From positions 3,596,001 to 3,660,000 of the forward strand of contig NZ_JARVRS010000001.1 of the NCBI RefSeq assembly GCF_030209575.1: DNA of 64,000 bases, read 5' to 3'. The notes beneath the pieces are model-generated. The model was not told where the DNA came from. It did no database searches and saw only the letters and a list, made by a program, of their open reading frames with translations. Below, in pieces: positions 7,963 to 16,468 of the stretch (its first letter is position 1; each line of letters begins with the position of its first letter). The position numbers were made by a program, and so were the translations under genes. This DNA is from Leifsonia sp. fls2-241-R2A-40a. GTDB taxonomy: Bacteria > Actinomycetota > Actinomycetes > Actinomycetales > Microbacteriaceae.

Positions 7963-8709
7963 ATGCGCCGGTTCACGACAGTGATGGTTTTGGTCCTGCT
8001 TGGGCTCACCGTCGCGGGATGCGCATCGCAGTCAGAGCCGAAGCCGACCCCGCTCGCGACCCACCACACCGCCACGGCGACTCCGACCGCCCCATCCGCG
8101 CCGTCGACGGAGGACACCGCCGCCGACACCACACCGAAGCTCGGCGTGCTTCCCGACGCGATGAAGAAATACCAGGCCGAAAGCCTCGACGACTTCGCCT
8201 CCGAGGACGAGCCGACACGTCTCGCCTACTGGGCGGCGCTCTTCGGCGGCATGGACAACATCCGCGACTTCGCCGACGACGCATACCGGGTCTCCCAAGA
8301 CCCGCGCGACAAGCTACCCGCGACGATCACCGTGAACAGCTCGCCGCAGGAGATCCTCACCGTCACGGCGGTCGGTGAGCGGCTCCCCTTCGCACTCTCC
8401 GGCACGGACCGGCAGAAGGCCGCGATGGCGATACTCGAACATTCCCGCGGATCCAACAGGTGGGACGTCCTCGATGCCGCGCTGAAGGCTGACCCCGAGG
8501 GCATGACCGGTGGATCCGTCGCCTACCAGAGCATCGTCACCAACGCCGACCTCATCAGCGCAACCGACCCTGCGACCCTCCCAGGAGTGACGCAGGTGTA
8601 CCGGGACATCACGTTGAAGGGTACCAACGGACAACCGACCACCACACGGTGCTTTTACCATGACGTCCAGTACAACGGGCAGACCTTCGGCTGGTGGGTG
8701 GAAAACTAG
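7963..8709 (+). CDS. Lipoprotein of unknown function
   Basis: 248 residues with a signal peptide and lipobox TVAGC (Cys20), then a Thr/Pro-rich linker (about 25-65) and a globular outside domain (about 66-248) ending in NGQTFGWWVEN. One lone cysteine (RCFYHD) lies near the end. I do not recognise the domain. GGAGGGGAGC precedes the ATG. No operon partner is evident. Confidence 0.75.
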   Translation: MRRFTTVMVLVLLGLTVAGCASQSEPKPTPLATHHTATATPTAPSAPSTEDTAADTTPKLGVLPDAMKKYQAESLDDFASEDEPTRLAYWAALFGGMDNIRDFADDAYRVSQDPRDKLPATITVNSSPQEILTVTAVGERLPFALSGTDRQKAAMAILEHSRGSNRWDVLDAALKADPEGMTGGSVAYQSIVTNADLISATDPATLPGVTQVYRDITLKGTNGQPTTTRCFYHDVQYNGQTFGWWVEN

Positions 8710-9006
8710 CCGGTCCGGCCACGGCTCAGAAGGGGTCGATCAGCGGCCCTGACTAGCTACCCACGGTCTGAGCGCCACGGTCAGCAACCAGGCGACGACG
8801 AGGAACAGGCCGAACGCGAAGCGGGTCTTCTTACGGTGGAAGATAACGCCCCCGGCCAAAGGTCTCAAAGGGACGGAACAACTCCCTCCTCAGCGGCACC
8901 CGCTCCTGCCAGTCAGACCCGCGTTCCCCCTACAGTCGGGGCTCCTTCCCAGGAGGTCGTGCTACGCGGCAACTAGGACCCTTTGCTTGCGCGTCTGAGA
9001 TCCCCT
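8710..9006. other. Gene-free stretch
   Basis: I see no convincing gene in the gap between the lipoprotein and the repeat block. It lies downstream of two convergent genes and may contain their ends of transcription. Confidence 0.4.
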
Positions 9007-9078
9007 GCGTTCCTAGGATTCCAAGCGTTCCTAGGATTCCAAGCGTTCCTACGATTCCAAGCGTTCCTACGATTCCAA
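9007..9078 (+). repeat. Four tandem 18-bp repeats
   Basis: Four consecutive copies of GCGTTCCTAGGATTCCAA, the last two with C for G at position 10, fill 9007-9078. The array ends eight bases from the stop codon of the CoiA-like gene. No array of distinct spacers exists, so it is a minisatellite and not a CRISPR. Confidence 0.85.
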
Positions 9079-9086
9079 GCCGGCCT

Positions 9087-10952
9087 TCAGTGGCGGGTAG
9101 AACCGTACCGCCACCCCGGTGCGCAGACGGTGTGGTATCCCTGGTCGGCGTACACCGGGTCGAGTTTGTGCCCGCAGAACTTGCATCGGAGGTTTACCGG
9201 CGGTGGCGGTGCGGGCGGTCGCGCAGCCTCTTCCGCCTTCCGTCGGGCCTGCTCGGCTGCGTTCCGCTCGGCCTGGGCGCGGAGCTCTTCGAGGTTGATC
9301 ACGTGGAAGAATCGTGGGGCGAACTCCGATCGCGGTGTGGCTGAAACAATCCGAGCCTCGGCGAGCCGGTACAGCCACTCGACGATGGCTCCGTTCGGGT
9401 CCTTGATGTCGGGGAAGATCTGCTGCAGGTGGTAGCCGAGCTCGCGTGGGTCGACCGCTGTGTCGTGCCGCTGGTCGTGGATGAACTCGTAGTAGAGCTC
9501 GGTCTGCCACATCTGGTGCGGTACCTCGAAGCCTGACTTCGGTTCGTAGTCAAGGTGCCTCGGCCAGGTTCCGCCGTGTTTCTCCAGCGCGTAGGCACGC
9601 AGCGGGTGGTCGGGCCAGGCCCGCTCGAGACTAGCCAGTCGCGCAACCACGGCCTCTTGGACTTTCAAAGCGCGGGCGGCACGTTTCTCCGCCTCTCGCT
9701 TCTCGCGAATCGCCTGCTGGGCGGCGGCTTCTCGCTTGCGCTGCGCCGGGGTTTTCCACGGCGGTTCCGGGCCGCGGCGCGGCTTCTTCGGAGGTAGCGG
9801 CGATCCCGGCTCTTTGGCCGGACCGAGGACGTAGTCCGATGAAGCGGGAAAGGATCCGCCGGGTTCGGGAGGGCGGCAGTAGCCGCGGCCGATGTCGGTG
9901 CATCGATGCTGCGCGGTGAGCAGCTCGATGCGGAATCGGGGCCGTGCGATGAAGGGGATGGTGTAGGTGTGCCAGTCTCCGTAGCCAAGGAGCCCGTTGC
10001 CTTGCGCGATCTTGCAGTACGGGCAGAGCTGCATTGCCGGCCGGGCCGGGTCGTGTCCTGCGGGCGTGGCGAGATCGCTTGCGGCGAGGGCGGCGGTGAC
10101 GACGTCTGCGATCGCCGGATCGGGTGTTGGGAGGTTGAGTCCGCGGGCGACGGACGGGTGCTGCCCGCACCGTGACTCGGTGGCGACGTGGGAGAGACGC
10201 CATCGGGACATCGGTCGGCCGCATTTCTCGTTCCAGCAGTTGACCCGAATGACGTCTACCGCGAGGCTCGTCGAAGTCAGCTCCGCGTACGGGAGAATCC
10301 GGTCGCCGGGTTGATGGTCGCTGCTGCGCAGTAGCAGGGCAATGGCGTCTGCGAGCGGGTTACTCTGCGGCCGCCCGCCGAGGTCTTGCGTGGTCGTGAG
10401 GGTGAGGGCGCCGGGCTCCCCCGCCATCGCGTAGGACGGCACACCAACGACATTGCGCTTGTTCGTCGGTCCCACTATCCAGAAGCAGTCGACGCCAGCG
10501 GCGGTGTACCGGTCCTGGCGGCGGTGGAAGTCTGCGTTCGACTGTCGCGACCACTGGATCTCGACGGCGACCGGGCGCGGAACCGCGGGGTGCTCGAGAA
10601 GCACGTCAGCGATCCATGAGCCGTCGTCGCTTCGCCGTTCGACGGTGGCGGCCCATCCAAGCGATCGGGCAGTCTCGGCGACCGTCGCCTTCGCGGAGAA
10701 ATGCTCGGCGGTCTCGTCCCCACCGTCGTGGAGCTGGCATTCGGCTCCGGCTTCGTGACGGAAGAATCGCAGGCCGCGCGGTGAGGTGACGGGGATCCCG
10801 GGTTGACCGCATGACATCACAAGCCCGGTAGAGCGGTATCCGCGCTTCAGAGTCTCCCAGCTGGTCGCGTCGAAGGTCCACGCTTCCACGCGTTCTCCGC
10901 CGACGACCGCCACCACAGGCATGAGCCGCAGCGTATCGGGCGGCACCGACAC
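9087..10952 (-). CDS. CoiA-like nuclease-domain protein
   Basis: 621 residues. The first 220 match the competence CoiA family: RFFRHEAGAEC, ETAEHFSAKATVAETARSLGW, IADVLLEH, then VAVEIQWSRQ and RRQDRYTAAGVDCFWIVG. The D...E-x-Q set is the PD-(D/E)XK-type nuclease core of CoiA. Later there are several zinc-ribbon-like cysteine pairs (CWNEKC, CPYC, CKFCGHKL near the C-terminus) and a Lys/Arg/Ala-rich coiled coil (about 395-450). It is much longer than ordinary CoiA (about 350). The start could be the later ATG at 10922. Tandem repeats stand at both ends of the gene. Role in DNA uptake or defence unknown. Confidence 0.7.
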   Translation of the reverse strand: MSVPPDTLRLMPVVAVVGGERVEAWTFDATSWETLKRGYRSTGLVMSCGQPGIPVTSPRGLRFFRHEAGAECQLHDGGDETAEHFSAKATVAETARSLGWAATVERRSDDGSWIADVLLEHPAVPRPVAVEIQWSRQSNADFHRRQDRYTAAGVDCFWIVGPTNKRNVVGVPSYAMAGEPGALTLTTTQDLGGRPQSNPLADAIALLLRSSDHQPGDRILPYAELTSTSLAVDVIRVNCWNEKCGRPMSRWRLSHVATESRCGQHPSVARGLNLPTPDPAIADVVTAALAASDLATPAGHDPARPAMQLCPYCKIAQGNGLLGYGDWHTYTIPFIARPRFRIELLTAQHRCTDIGRGYCRPPEPGGSFPASSDYVLGPAKEPGSPLPPKKPRRGPEPPWKTPAQRKREAAAQQAIREKREAEKRAARALKVQEAVVARLASLERAWPDHPLRAYALEKHGGTWPRHLDYEPKSGFEVPHQMWQTELYYEFIHDQRHDTAVDPRELGYHLQQIFPDIKDPNGAIVEWLYRLAEARIVSATPRSEFAPRFFHVINLEELRAQAERNAAEQARRKAEEAARPPAPPPPVNLRCKFCGHKLDPVYADQGYHTVCAPGWRYGSTRH

Positions 10953-10960
10953 AATCGTCG

Positions 10961-11104
10961 GATGCCACCAATGGTGGCGTTGCCAGCAATGATGGCGTTG
11001 CCAGCAATGATGGCGTTGCCAGCAATGGCGGCGTTGCCAGCAATGACGGCGTTGCCAGCAATGACGGCGTTGCCAGCAATGACGGCGTTACCAGCAATGA
11101 TGGC
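10961..11104 (+). repeat. Eight tandem 18-bp repeats upstream of the CoiA-like gene
   Basis: Eight copies of GTTGCCAGCAATGATGGC with small changes run from 10961 to 11104, directly before the start of the CoiA-like gene on the minus strand, where its promoter and leader should be. The unit differs in sequence from the downstream array but has the same 18-bp period. Copy-number change could alter expression of the gene (inference). Confidence 0.85.
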
Positions 11105-11165
11105 AACTGCCGATTGTCAGGCCGAACCACCCGCGGCGATGCCCTATGTCCCGTGTGTGCACCGA

Positions 11166-11768
11166 TCAGCGCGTTTTGTCGGCCCACAGCTTGGCCATCG
11201 CTTCCGCCGGCTCCGATGCGTGGCGCACTTCCCGGGTTTCATACTCGTGGAATCGGACGGTTGGTAGCCACCCGTACTGGGCGGGGAGCGTGTCGGCGAT
11301 CAAGTCTCGGAACGCCCGCTGCTTGTGGCGTCCACCGGGTTCATCGAACAGCGGCGGGCAGGGCCGGGCGAAGCCACCGCCCGGCTCGCGGCCAATGCGG
11401 GCGATGCTCTGTGCACGCCAGTCGTCGACATCGAAGCCCACGCGGACGGTTTGGCTGAGGTCGAGGGTGATCAGCCGGGCGGCGGTGAAGTGCTGCCTCT
11501 CGTCGAACTCGATGGCGCGTTGGCGGCCATCGGGGTAAGTCATCAGGACGTCGAGCCGACGGGTTTCTCGTGGTGGCATCGTGTCCGGCAGCTGACGTCC
11601 GGTGAGCTGTTGGTACGCCTCGGTGAGAAGAGGCCAGGCGTTGCGGGCCTCGCTGCGCCCGGGGCGGACGAGCCAGCTCGGCGCCAGCTCTTCTTCGAGA
11701 ACATTCTCGGCTGGTAGCACTGTGCGCAGAAGCGAGAACCATGCATTTTGCTTACCTCTAGCCGCCAC
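11166..11768 (-). CDS. Hypothetical protein with nuclease-like D...ExD-E motif
   Basis: 200 residues. The centre reads RRLDVLMTYPDGRQRAIEFDERQHF, an acid-strand-turn-acid pattern as in restriction-endonuclease-like folds where an Asp is followed by E-x-[KDE]. It lacks the usual Lys, so activity is uncertain. The N-terminus is basic and aromatic (NAWFSLLRTVLP). Together with the CoiA-like gene to its left on the same strand it may form a DNA-processing pair; the repeat array lies between them. Confidence 0.55.
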   Translation of the reverse strand: MAARGKQNAWFSLLRTVLPAENVLEEELAPSWLVRPGRSEARNAWPLLTEAYQQLTGRQLPDTMPPRETRRLDVLMTYPDGRQRAIEFDERQHFTAARLITLDLSQTVRVGFDVDDWRAQSIARIGREPGGGFARPCPPLFDEPGGRHKQRAFRDLIADTLPAQYGWLPTVRFHEYETREVRHASEPAEAMAKLWADKTR

Positions 11769-11954
11769 GCGCCTCTCCTTATCTCAGCGGATGTTATCGC
11801 GCGCGAACCCCGAACCCTCCTGCAGCCGGCATCTTCTTGGGGCCTGGCTATGAGAGCGGCCATGCGCCGCGCCGCCCATCTGAGCCCTCCGCTCAACACT
11901 GGCGCAAGCCGCAGGCGTCTGAGTAGCGATTGCGGCGCCAGTTACTCTGCGTAC

Positions 11955-13085
11955 ATGGCCCAGCACGATGGCAGCAACGGACCCCCTCTCGAGTGGCTCC
12001 CTCCGCACCAGCGCCACGCGGTCTTCACGCTCGGGCAAGTCGACGACCATATCGACAAGGTCGGCGACATGCTGTTCGCCTATTTGAAGGACGGCCCGCT
12101 GGAGTTGACCAACGAGCGAGTTGGCGACTCGGTCGCGACGAGGGTCGTTGCAGTACGGCCACTTCCGGAGGGTGTCGCTCGTTCAGTCGCGGACGCATTG
12201 ACGCAACTTCGTGCCGTCCTCGAGCACACGCTCTTCGCGCAGGTCGAGCATGAGGCGAAGCGCCGCCTGACCGAGCAGGAGGCGAGCGCGATCGAGATGC
12301 CGGCGACTACGGCGCGTGAGGGGTTTGACGGTTGGCTGAACAACGGCCGCCACAACCGACGCAAGTTCATCACCTCAAGCGTGATCGAGCGCGTGCGCGC
12401 ACTCCAGCCAGCGGGTACTCCCGACCCGAAGGGTCACCCTCTCGCAGCTCTTGCCACCTACACCAACCACGCGAAGCACAGAGCGCCTGCCGTCGCAGCC
12501 ACGCTCTTGGGCGCTGTCGTGCTGTTGGTGCCCGGCCCGGTTCGGTTAGCGTCGGGCCCCGACCGGCCGCTCAGGCGCGGCGACACGCTCATGACGGTGC
12601 CGAATGGCGTGATCCTCCCAGCAGATATCTGGCCAAAGGTGTCGATTCAGCAGCCGAAGTTGGGGACTTGGGCGGTCGTAATGCAGGAGCTTCAGAGGAT
12701 CGAGGATTGGGTGCGTACCGTCGCCATCCCAATCATCGTCACGGGTGAGACGGATGTTGAGGAGTTGCCACCAGGAGTCGACGTCACGATCGCTCACTCG
12801 AACTTCGCTGAAGCCGTGAGAACCGCACAGCGGCGGCCGGCAGCGGCACGGCACAGCCAACGACTTCAGCTGCGGGCCGTCCGGGAGTCCCTCCCCGGGA
12901 CCCTGGCCGCGTCGGGACTGGTAGGACTGCGCGAGGCCGCGGCATGGTCCGAGACTGCGGATGATGAGCTGGTGGCGAAGTTCGCTGACCTCGCACAGCG
13001 CGTGCGGGACGACGACACGCCGACAACGAGAAAGGCACTCTCGGATCACATCCTTGAGATGGCTGGAGCGGCCGCCGCCACGTAA
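11955..13085 (+). CDS. Hypothetical protein (376 aa), possible HEPN-like N-terminal region
   Basis: Start ATG at 11955 (MAQHDGSNG). An all-helical N-terminal region carries TQLRAVLEHTLFAQVE, an R-x4-H pattern like that of HEPN ribonuclease-type domains, and later YTNHAKHRAP. The middle is strand-rich (GAVVLLVPGPVRL, RRGDTLMTVPNGVIL) and the C-terminus is helical. No membrane helix or signal peptide. Family not recognised with certainty; HEPN assignment is a guess from one motif. Confidence 0.6.
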   Translation: MAQHDGSNGPPLEWLPPHQRHAVFTLGQVDDHIDKVGDMLFAYLKDGPLELTNERVGDSVATRVVAVRPLPEGVARSVADALTQLRAVLEHTLFAQVEHEAKRRLTEQEASAIEMPATTAREGFDGWLNNGRHNRRKFITSSVIERVRALQPAGTPDPKGHPLAALATYTNHAKHRAPAVAATLLGAVVLLVPGPVRLASGPDRPLRRGDTLMTVPNGVILPADIWPKVSIQQPKLGTWAVVMQELQRIEDWVRTVAIPIIVTGETDVEELPPGVDVTIAHSNFAEAVRTAQRRPAAARHSQRLQLRAVRESLPGTLAASGLVGLREAAAWSETADDELVAKFADLAQRVRDDDTPTTRKALSDHILEMAGAAAAT

Positions 13086-13232
13086 GTGGATGGCCAAACC
13101 GTAGGTGCTCACAGACTCCGAGCGAAGAGAGCTCGGGATTCGATGCAGGTGGGAAGCATTCGACGTTGCGCCAAGAGTCCGCGACACGCGCTACCGTTCT
13201 CACAGGACTAGGCCTCGTGCGAGGAGGACGGG

Positions 13233-13970
13233 ATGGTGCCGGATATTGCCTCTGGGCCCGACCAGCCGTGGTCGCCAGACCGACGGACGCCGTGGCGGCC
13301 TGGACCACCGGCCGAGTGGCTGACGATGTTCGAGCGGATCACCAACGAAGTCATGGTCCTCGGCCGTTACCGCGTGACCTGGCGGACGGTCAACGATCTC
13401 GCCGAAGACAGCGCAGCGATCCAGGATCAGCCCTATTTCGTACAGTGGGTCTCCGAGCTCTACGGCATGACAATGGCCCTCGGCGTCCGCAAGATGGCCG
13501 ACCGCTCCTCGGATGCCGCGTCGCTGTTCAACCTCCTCCGTCGAATCGCGGAAGAACCTGAGCAGTTGACCCGCGAGTGGTACGTCAGCGACGTCTACGA
13601 GGACTGGGTCGAGAGGTTCGACAAGACCTTCACAGAACGGGCGGACCCGCAGCGCTTAGATCACATAGACCCGGACGTTGTGCTCGCTGACCAGCAGCGC
13701 CTTGTCGAGGCAGCGGACCCCTTCCGCCTCTACGTGAACCACCACGTCGCTCATGCGCAAGCGGTCCCGAAGTCCGCAATCCCTAAGTTCCGAGACCTTA
13801 ACGTCGCTCTCGACATCATCGACGAGCTGTTCGTCAAGTACGAGCTACTTCTCACCCGGGCCCAGCGGGCGCCACTCGAACCCGTTTTCCAGTTTCCGTG
13901 GCAGCGCATCTTTGACCGCGCTTGGTCGGAGAAGCGGGACACATCAGGGACGGAGGGCGGAACCGCATGA
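13233..13970 (+). CDS. Putative toxin, AbiU2/HEPN-like helical protein
   Basis: 245 residues, mostly helical. LYGMTMALGVRKMADRSSDAASL followed by a helix (FNLLRRIAEEPEQL) resembles the AbiU2/HEPN-type pattern of an Arg-x-x-D helix pair, and FRLYVNHHVAHA supplies a conserved Asn-His-x-x-Ala-His segment. AGGAGG stands before the ATG. Its stop overlaps the start of the next gene as ATGA, the arrangement of toxin-antitoxin pairs. The toxin role is inferred from the partner and from weak similarity. Confidence 0.55.
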   Translation: MVPDIASGPDQPWSPDRRTPWRPGPPAEWLTMFERITNEVMVLGRYRVTWRTVNDLAEDSAAIQDQPYFVQWVSELYGMTMALGVRKMADRSSDAASLFNLLRRIAEEPEQLTREWYVSDVYEDWVERFDKTFTERADPQRLDHIDPDVVLADQQRLVEAADPFRLYVNHHVAHAQAVPKSAIPKFRDLNVALDIIDELFVKYELLLTRAQRAPLEPVFQFPWQRIFDRAWSEKRDTSGTEGGTA

Positions 13971-14335
13971 GCGACAGTCACTGGGAGACAGTGCTCGGCC
14001 CGTGCTACACGACCGAGACGATCTCCAAGCGACTCGGCATTCCGCAGGCGGACGTCGAGTTGTGGGCGGACGACCTGCGTCTGCTTCGCGTCCAGGCCAC
14101 GGAGACCCCAGTATTTCCGGCTTGGCAACTCACGGATCAGAACGAGCCCATCCCCGGGCTGCAAGGTGTCCTGCTCGTGTTGCGTGACGGTGTTAACGAC
14201 CCCCTTAGCTGGGCGAACTTCCTCACCGCTTCGGTGGGGCATCCTCCAACAAGAGCGATCGACCAGTTGAACGCCGGTGACGTAGCGGCCGTCCTCCTTC
14301 GCGCCCGGCACGCCGCGGCCAGTTGGCGCGCGTAG
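13967..14335 (+). CDS. MbcA/Xre-like antitoxin
   Basis: 122 residues. An N-terminal helix-turn-helix (TISKRLGIPQADVELWADD) is followed by FPAWQL, then PIPGLQGVLLVL and a C-terminal segment (SWANFLTASVGHPP, LNAGDVAAVLLRARHAAASW) with the layout of the toxin-binding domain of RES-system antitoxins. The ATG overlaps the upstream stop (ATGA), so translation is coupled. Here the partner is not a RES protein but the helical protein upstream. A similar domain occurs in the antitoxin at 39584-40669. Confidence 0.65.
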   Translation: MSDSHWETVLGPCYTTETISKRLGIPQADVELWADDLRLLRVQATETPVFPAWQLTDQNEPIPGLQGVLLVLRDGVNDPLSWANFLTASVGHPPTRAIDQLNAGDVAAVLLRARHAAASWRA

Positions 14336-14361
14336 ACGCTGCGACGCGCGAGACTTTCCGC

Positions 14362-14511
14362 ATGGCACCGAGCCCAGAAGAGATCGAGGCAGCCCGCACG
14401 GAGAAAGGCCGGTGGACTAAGGCGACTCTCGAACGATGGGGCGTGTCCTGGCCGCCTCCCAAGGGTTGGCGCAAACAGCTGATCGCGGAGTGGGAGCACG
14501 CAGAGCGCTGA
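14362..14511 (+). CDS. Small conserved actinobacterial protein (WGV-WPPPKGW type)
   Basis: 49 residues: EIEAARTEKGRWTKATLERWGV then WPPPKGWRKQL. This short motif-rich protein is common in actinobacteria, often near mobile or phage genes, with no known role. A TTG at 14323 would lengthen it and overlap the antitoxin gene; I chose the ATG. No good ribosome site is visible, so coupling to the upstream genes is possible. Confidence 0.55.
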   Translation: MAPSPEEIEAARTEKGRWTKATLERWGVSWPPPKGWRKQLIAEWEHAER

Positions 14512-14575
14512 GCCCTGCCGATGTCGCCAGGAAGACCGCCGGAGAATAGCGGCCTACGACCGGAGGGGTCGAACC

Positions 14576-14668
14576 GTGCGCGGCGACATCACCATCGGAA
14601 TCATCTGGTCCGTCTTCGGGATACGCGCGCTCGTAGCCTTCGCCGTTGACCACGCGCTGACAACATAA
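14576..14668 (+). CDS. Possible 30-aa membrane peptide
   Basis: GTG at 14576 with GGAGGGG seven bases before it. The product is short and hydrophobic (ITIGIIWSVFGIRALVAFAV), one membrane helix. The strong ribosome site is the only support. Confidence 0.35.
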   Translation: MRGDITIGIIWSVFGIRALVAFAVDHALTT

Positions 14669-14756
14669 CGAGCCGCTGGGTCGTCGTTCCTGCCCTCGGC
14701 TGATCAGCTGTCCTGTTGGTGGCCTCACCGACCTACCCCACACGTAAGCTAGCCGT

Positions 14757-15020
14757 GTGTCTCATAGCGAAATCACAGCCGTCGCCGCTCGTCTGATCGC
14801 TGCGGTCGGGATGCCCGCGGCCGCGGCGTCGGTCGGTGTGTTGCCTCCGGAGCTGGTTCAGCAGTGGGCCGACGGTGTGACCACTCCCTCGCCCCACGAA
14901 GCTACGGTGCTCAGACTCGCGCTCGACACGGTCGAGATGCACGACACCACCCGCCAGATGGCGGCCGACCTGCGGACGAACCTGAACGAGCTGGCGGCGA
15001 AGCTCTACTCGTCCAGATGA
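14757..15020 (+). CDS. Small hypothetical protein (87 aa)
   Basis: Starts with GTG. Its N-terminal half is Ala-rich and helical (AARLIAAVGMPAAAASVGV) with a segment ELVQQWADGVTTPSPHEATVLR that looks like the second half of a Cro/C1-type helix-turn-helix, where a Trp and a Pro often mark the recognition loop. The C-terminal helix may pair subunits. A regulator role is possible but not shown. Confidence 0.5.
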   Translation: MSHSEITAVAARLIAAVGMPAAAASVGVLPPELVQQWADGVTTPSPHEATVLRLALDTVEMHDTTRQMAADLRTNLNELAAKLYSSR

Positions 15021-15034
15021 GCCTCTACCGCTGA

Positions 15035-15385
15035 CTAGACGATGTCGTCGGGGTTCGCTGCACGGTAACGTTCGACGTCGGTGATCGCATGGACGTCGAT
15101 GCTCACCCCGGCCGGGGTGGTCCCTGACCAGGTGACGTAGCCTTCCGCCTGCCCGGACGAGTCGTATTCGCGCAGGTTGAGGAATGCGGCCCACTGCGCA
15201 CACAGTTCGGGCGCCCCGAGGGCGGCCCGGCCCTCCGGGTGCGTGCCCTCGATAAGGGGGTCGACGATCTCGACCAGTCTCCATGCCAGCGGCGGCAGAC
15301 CATGCTCGGCGCCGAGGCGATTGAACGTGTCGGTGATGCCGGCGTCGATGAGCCTGTCGAGGCTGCCAAGCGCGTCGTTCGTCAT
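15035..15385 (-). CDS. Hypothetical acidic protein (116 aa)
   Basis: Start at 15385 (MTNDALGSLD). The protein is soluble and acidic with PPLAWRLVEIVDPLIEG and a C-terminal strand pattern (EGYVTWSGTTPAGVSIDVHA). No family recognised. It converges on the small gene at 14757-15020. The 273 bp between this gene and the acetyltransferase hold no gene I would support. Confidence 0.5.
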   Translation of the reverse strand: MTNDALGSLDRLIDAGITDTFNRLGAEHGLPPLAWRLVEIVDPLIEGTHPEGRAALGAPELCAQWAAFLNLREYDSSGQAEGYVTWSGTTPAGVSIDVHAITDVERYRAANPDDIV

Positions 15386-15658
15386 GCGATCGAGGCTACA
15401 GCCGGGCTCCCTCCGGTCGCCCGGCACGCGCACGCCACGCCTTCGCCGCGTCACCGCCTCGTCCCCGGATCGCACGTCTCGTGTCCGTCCCGGCCACGCC
15501 CTTCCCGCGCGCCGCACATCGGCGCGTCACAGCCCCGGCGGCGTTCCGGTCCGGGCCGCAGGAGCTGCGTACCGCTGACGGGCCGTCGGCGCCGCGGTGC
15601 CGATGCGGGCGAGCCGGAGCGCCACGGTGGCGGTCCGGTGGCGGTGTCACGTCTCAGG

Positions 15659-16468
15659 CTAGTTGGGCGGGGCCGCTGACTCAGGGTTACAGTCAGACCC
15701 TGCAGGCCACCGAGCGAATCGGCGCACAGCCGCATGCTCCTCGAATCCGAGTCGCCGATAGATGCCGAGCCCATCCGGGGACGCGGTCAACACCGCCGCG
15801 GACGCGCAGCGCGTGCGTCCTTCCTCAACGGCGGCGATGGTGAGCGCCGTTCCGACACCGTGCCCGCGGTGTCTCTCTGAGGTGATCACATGCTCGATTC
15901 CGACGACGGAGTCCGCTAGCACCGCCGCCGCGCAGCCGACCGGTTTCCCGTGCAACCGAGCAAGAAGGTGTTGGACGACGGCGGAGCGTCCGAGGCCCTT
16001 GTCAGCGAGCGGGGCGACGAGATCGGGGTCAGTGCGGCCCGTCCAGACGCGAACCCACTCCGTGAGGGACTCCCTGTCTGTGACCCGCTGGATTTGCAGC
16101 CCCGGCACAGACCGGACAGGCGGCGACGCGTGACCGTCGTCAAGTGAGAGCACCATCACGGGTTCCTCCTCGACGAAGCGGAAGCCGCGCTTCCGGAGTC
16201 CGGGTTCCACATCGAAGCGCGGGTCCCCCGGCCAGGAATGCCACAGCGCCGGAGCATCGCCCATCGCCCGAACGGCATCGTCGATGCGGTCGCCGGCCAC
16301 CGCGAGCACCGCATTCAGCTCTTCGTGAGGAGCGTTCGTGCGGAACCATGTCAGCCCGCTGTCTTGACCAGCGGTCGCTCCGCGCACGAGATGCGTCGAG
16401 GTGAACAGTTCCCGGGCCCTCCCCAGTTGCGGGCTTCGCGCGGCATCCCGGCGCAGGTAAGCGCTCAT
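15659..16468 (-). CDS. GNAT family N-acetyltransferase
   Basis: 269 residues. The C-terminal half is a GNAT fold: strands with VGCAAAVLADSVVGIEHVIT, then the acetyl-CoA loop ERHRGHGVGTALT (the Q/R-x-x-G-x-G/A pattern), and ASPDGLGIYRRLGFEEHA as the final strand-helix. The N-terminal 120 residues (WFRTNAPHEELNAVL) form a second, degenerate domain as in two-domain GNATs. Start ATG overlaps the stop of the next upstream gene (ATGA), so the two are coupled. Substrate unknown. Confidence 0.85.
   Translation of the reverse strand: MSAYLRRDAARSPQLGRARELFTSTHLVRGATAGQDSGLTWFRTNAPHEELNAVLAVAGDRIDDAVRAMGDAPALWHSWPGDPRFDVEPGLRKRGFRFVEEEPVMVLSLDDGHASPPVRSVPGLQIQRVTDRESLTEWVRVWTGRTDPDLVAPLADKGLGRSAVVQHLLARLHGKPVGCAAAVLADSVVGIEHVITSERHRGHGVGTALTIAAVEEGRTRCASAAVLTASPDGLGIYRRLGFEEHAAVRRFARWPAGSDCNPESAAPPN

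Noticed and set aside
8983-9435. A plus-strand frame with AFLGFQ repeats
   Set aside because: The repeats are the 18-bp minisatellite read in frame, and the rest is antisense to the CoiA-like gene.
9007-11104. The two repeat arrays as CRISPR
   Set aside because: Units are 18 bp and directly contiguous, with no spacers and no cas gene near.
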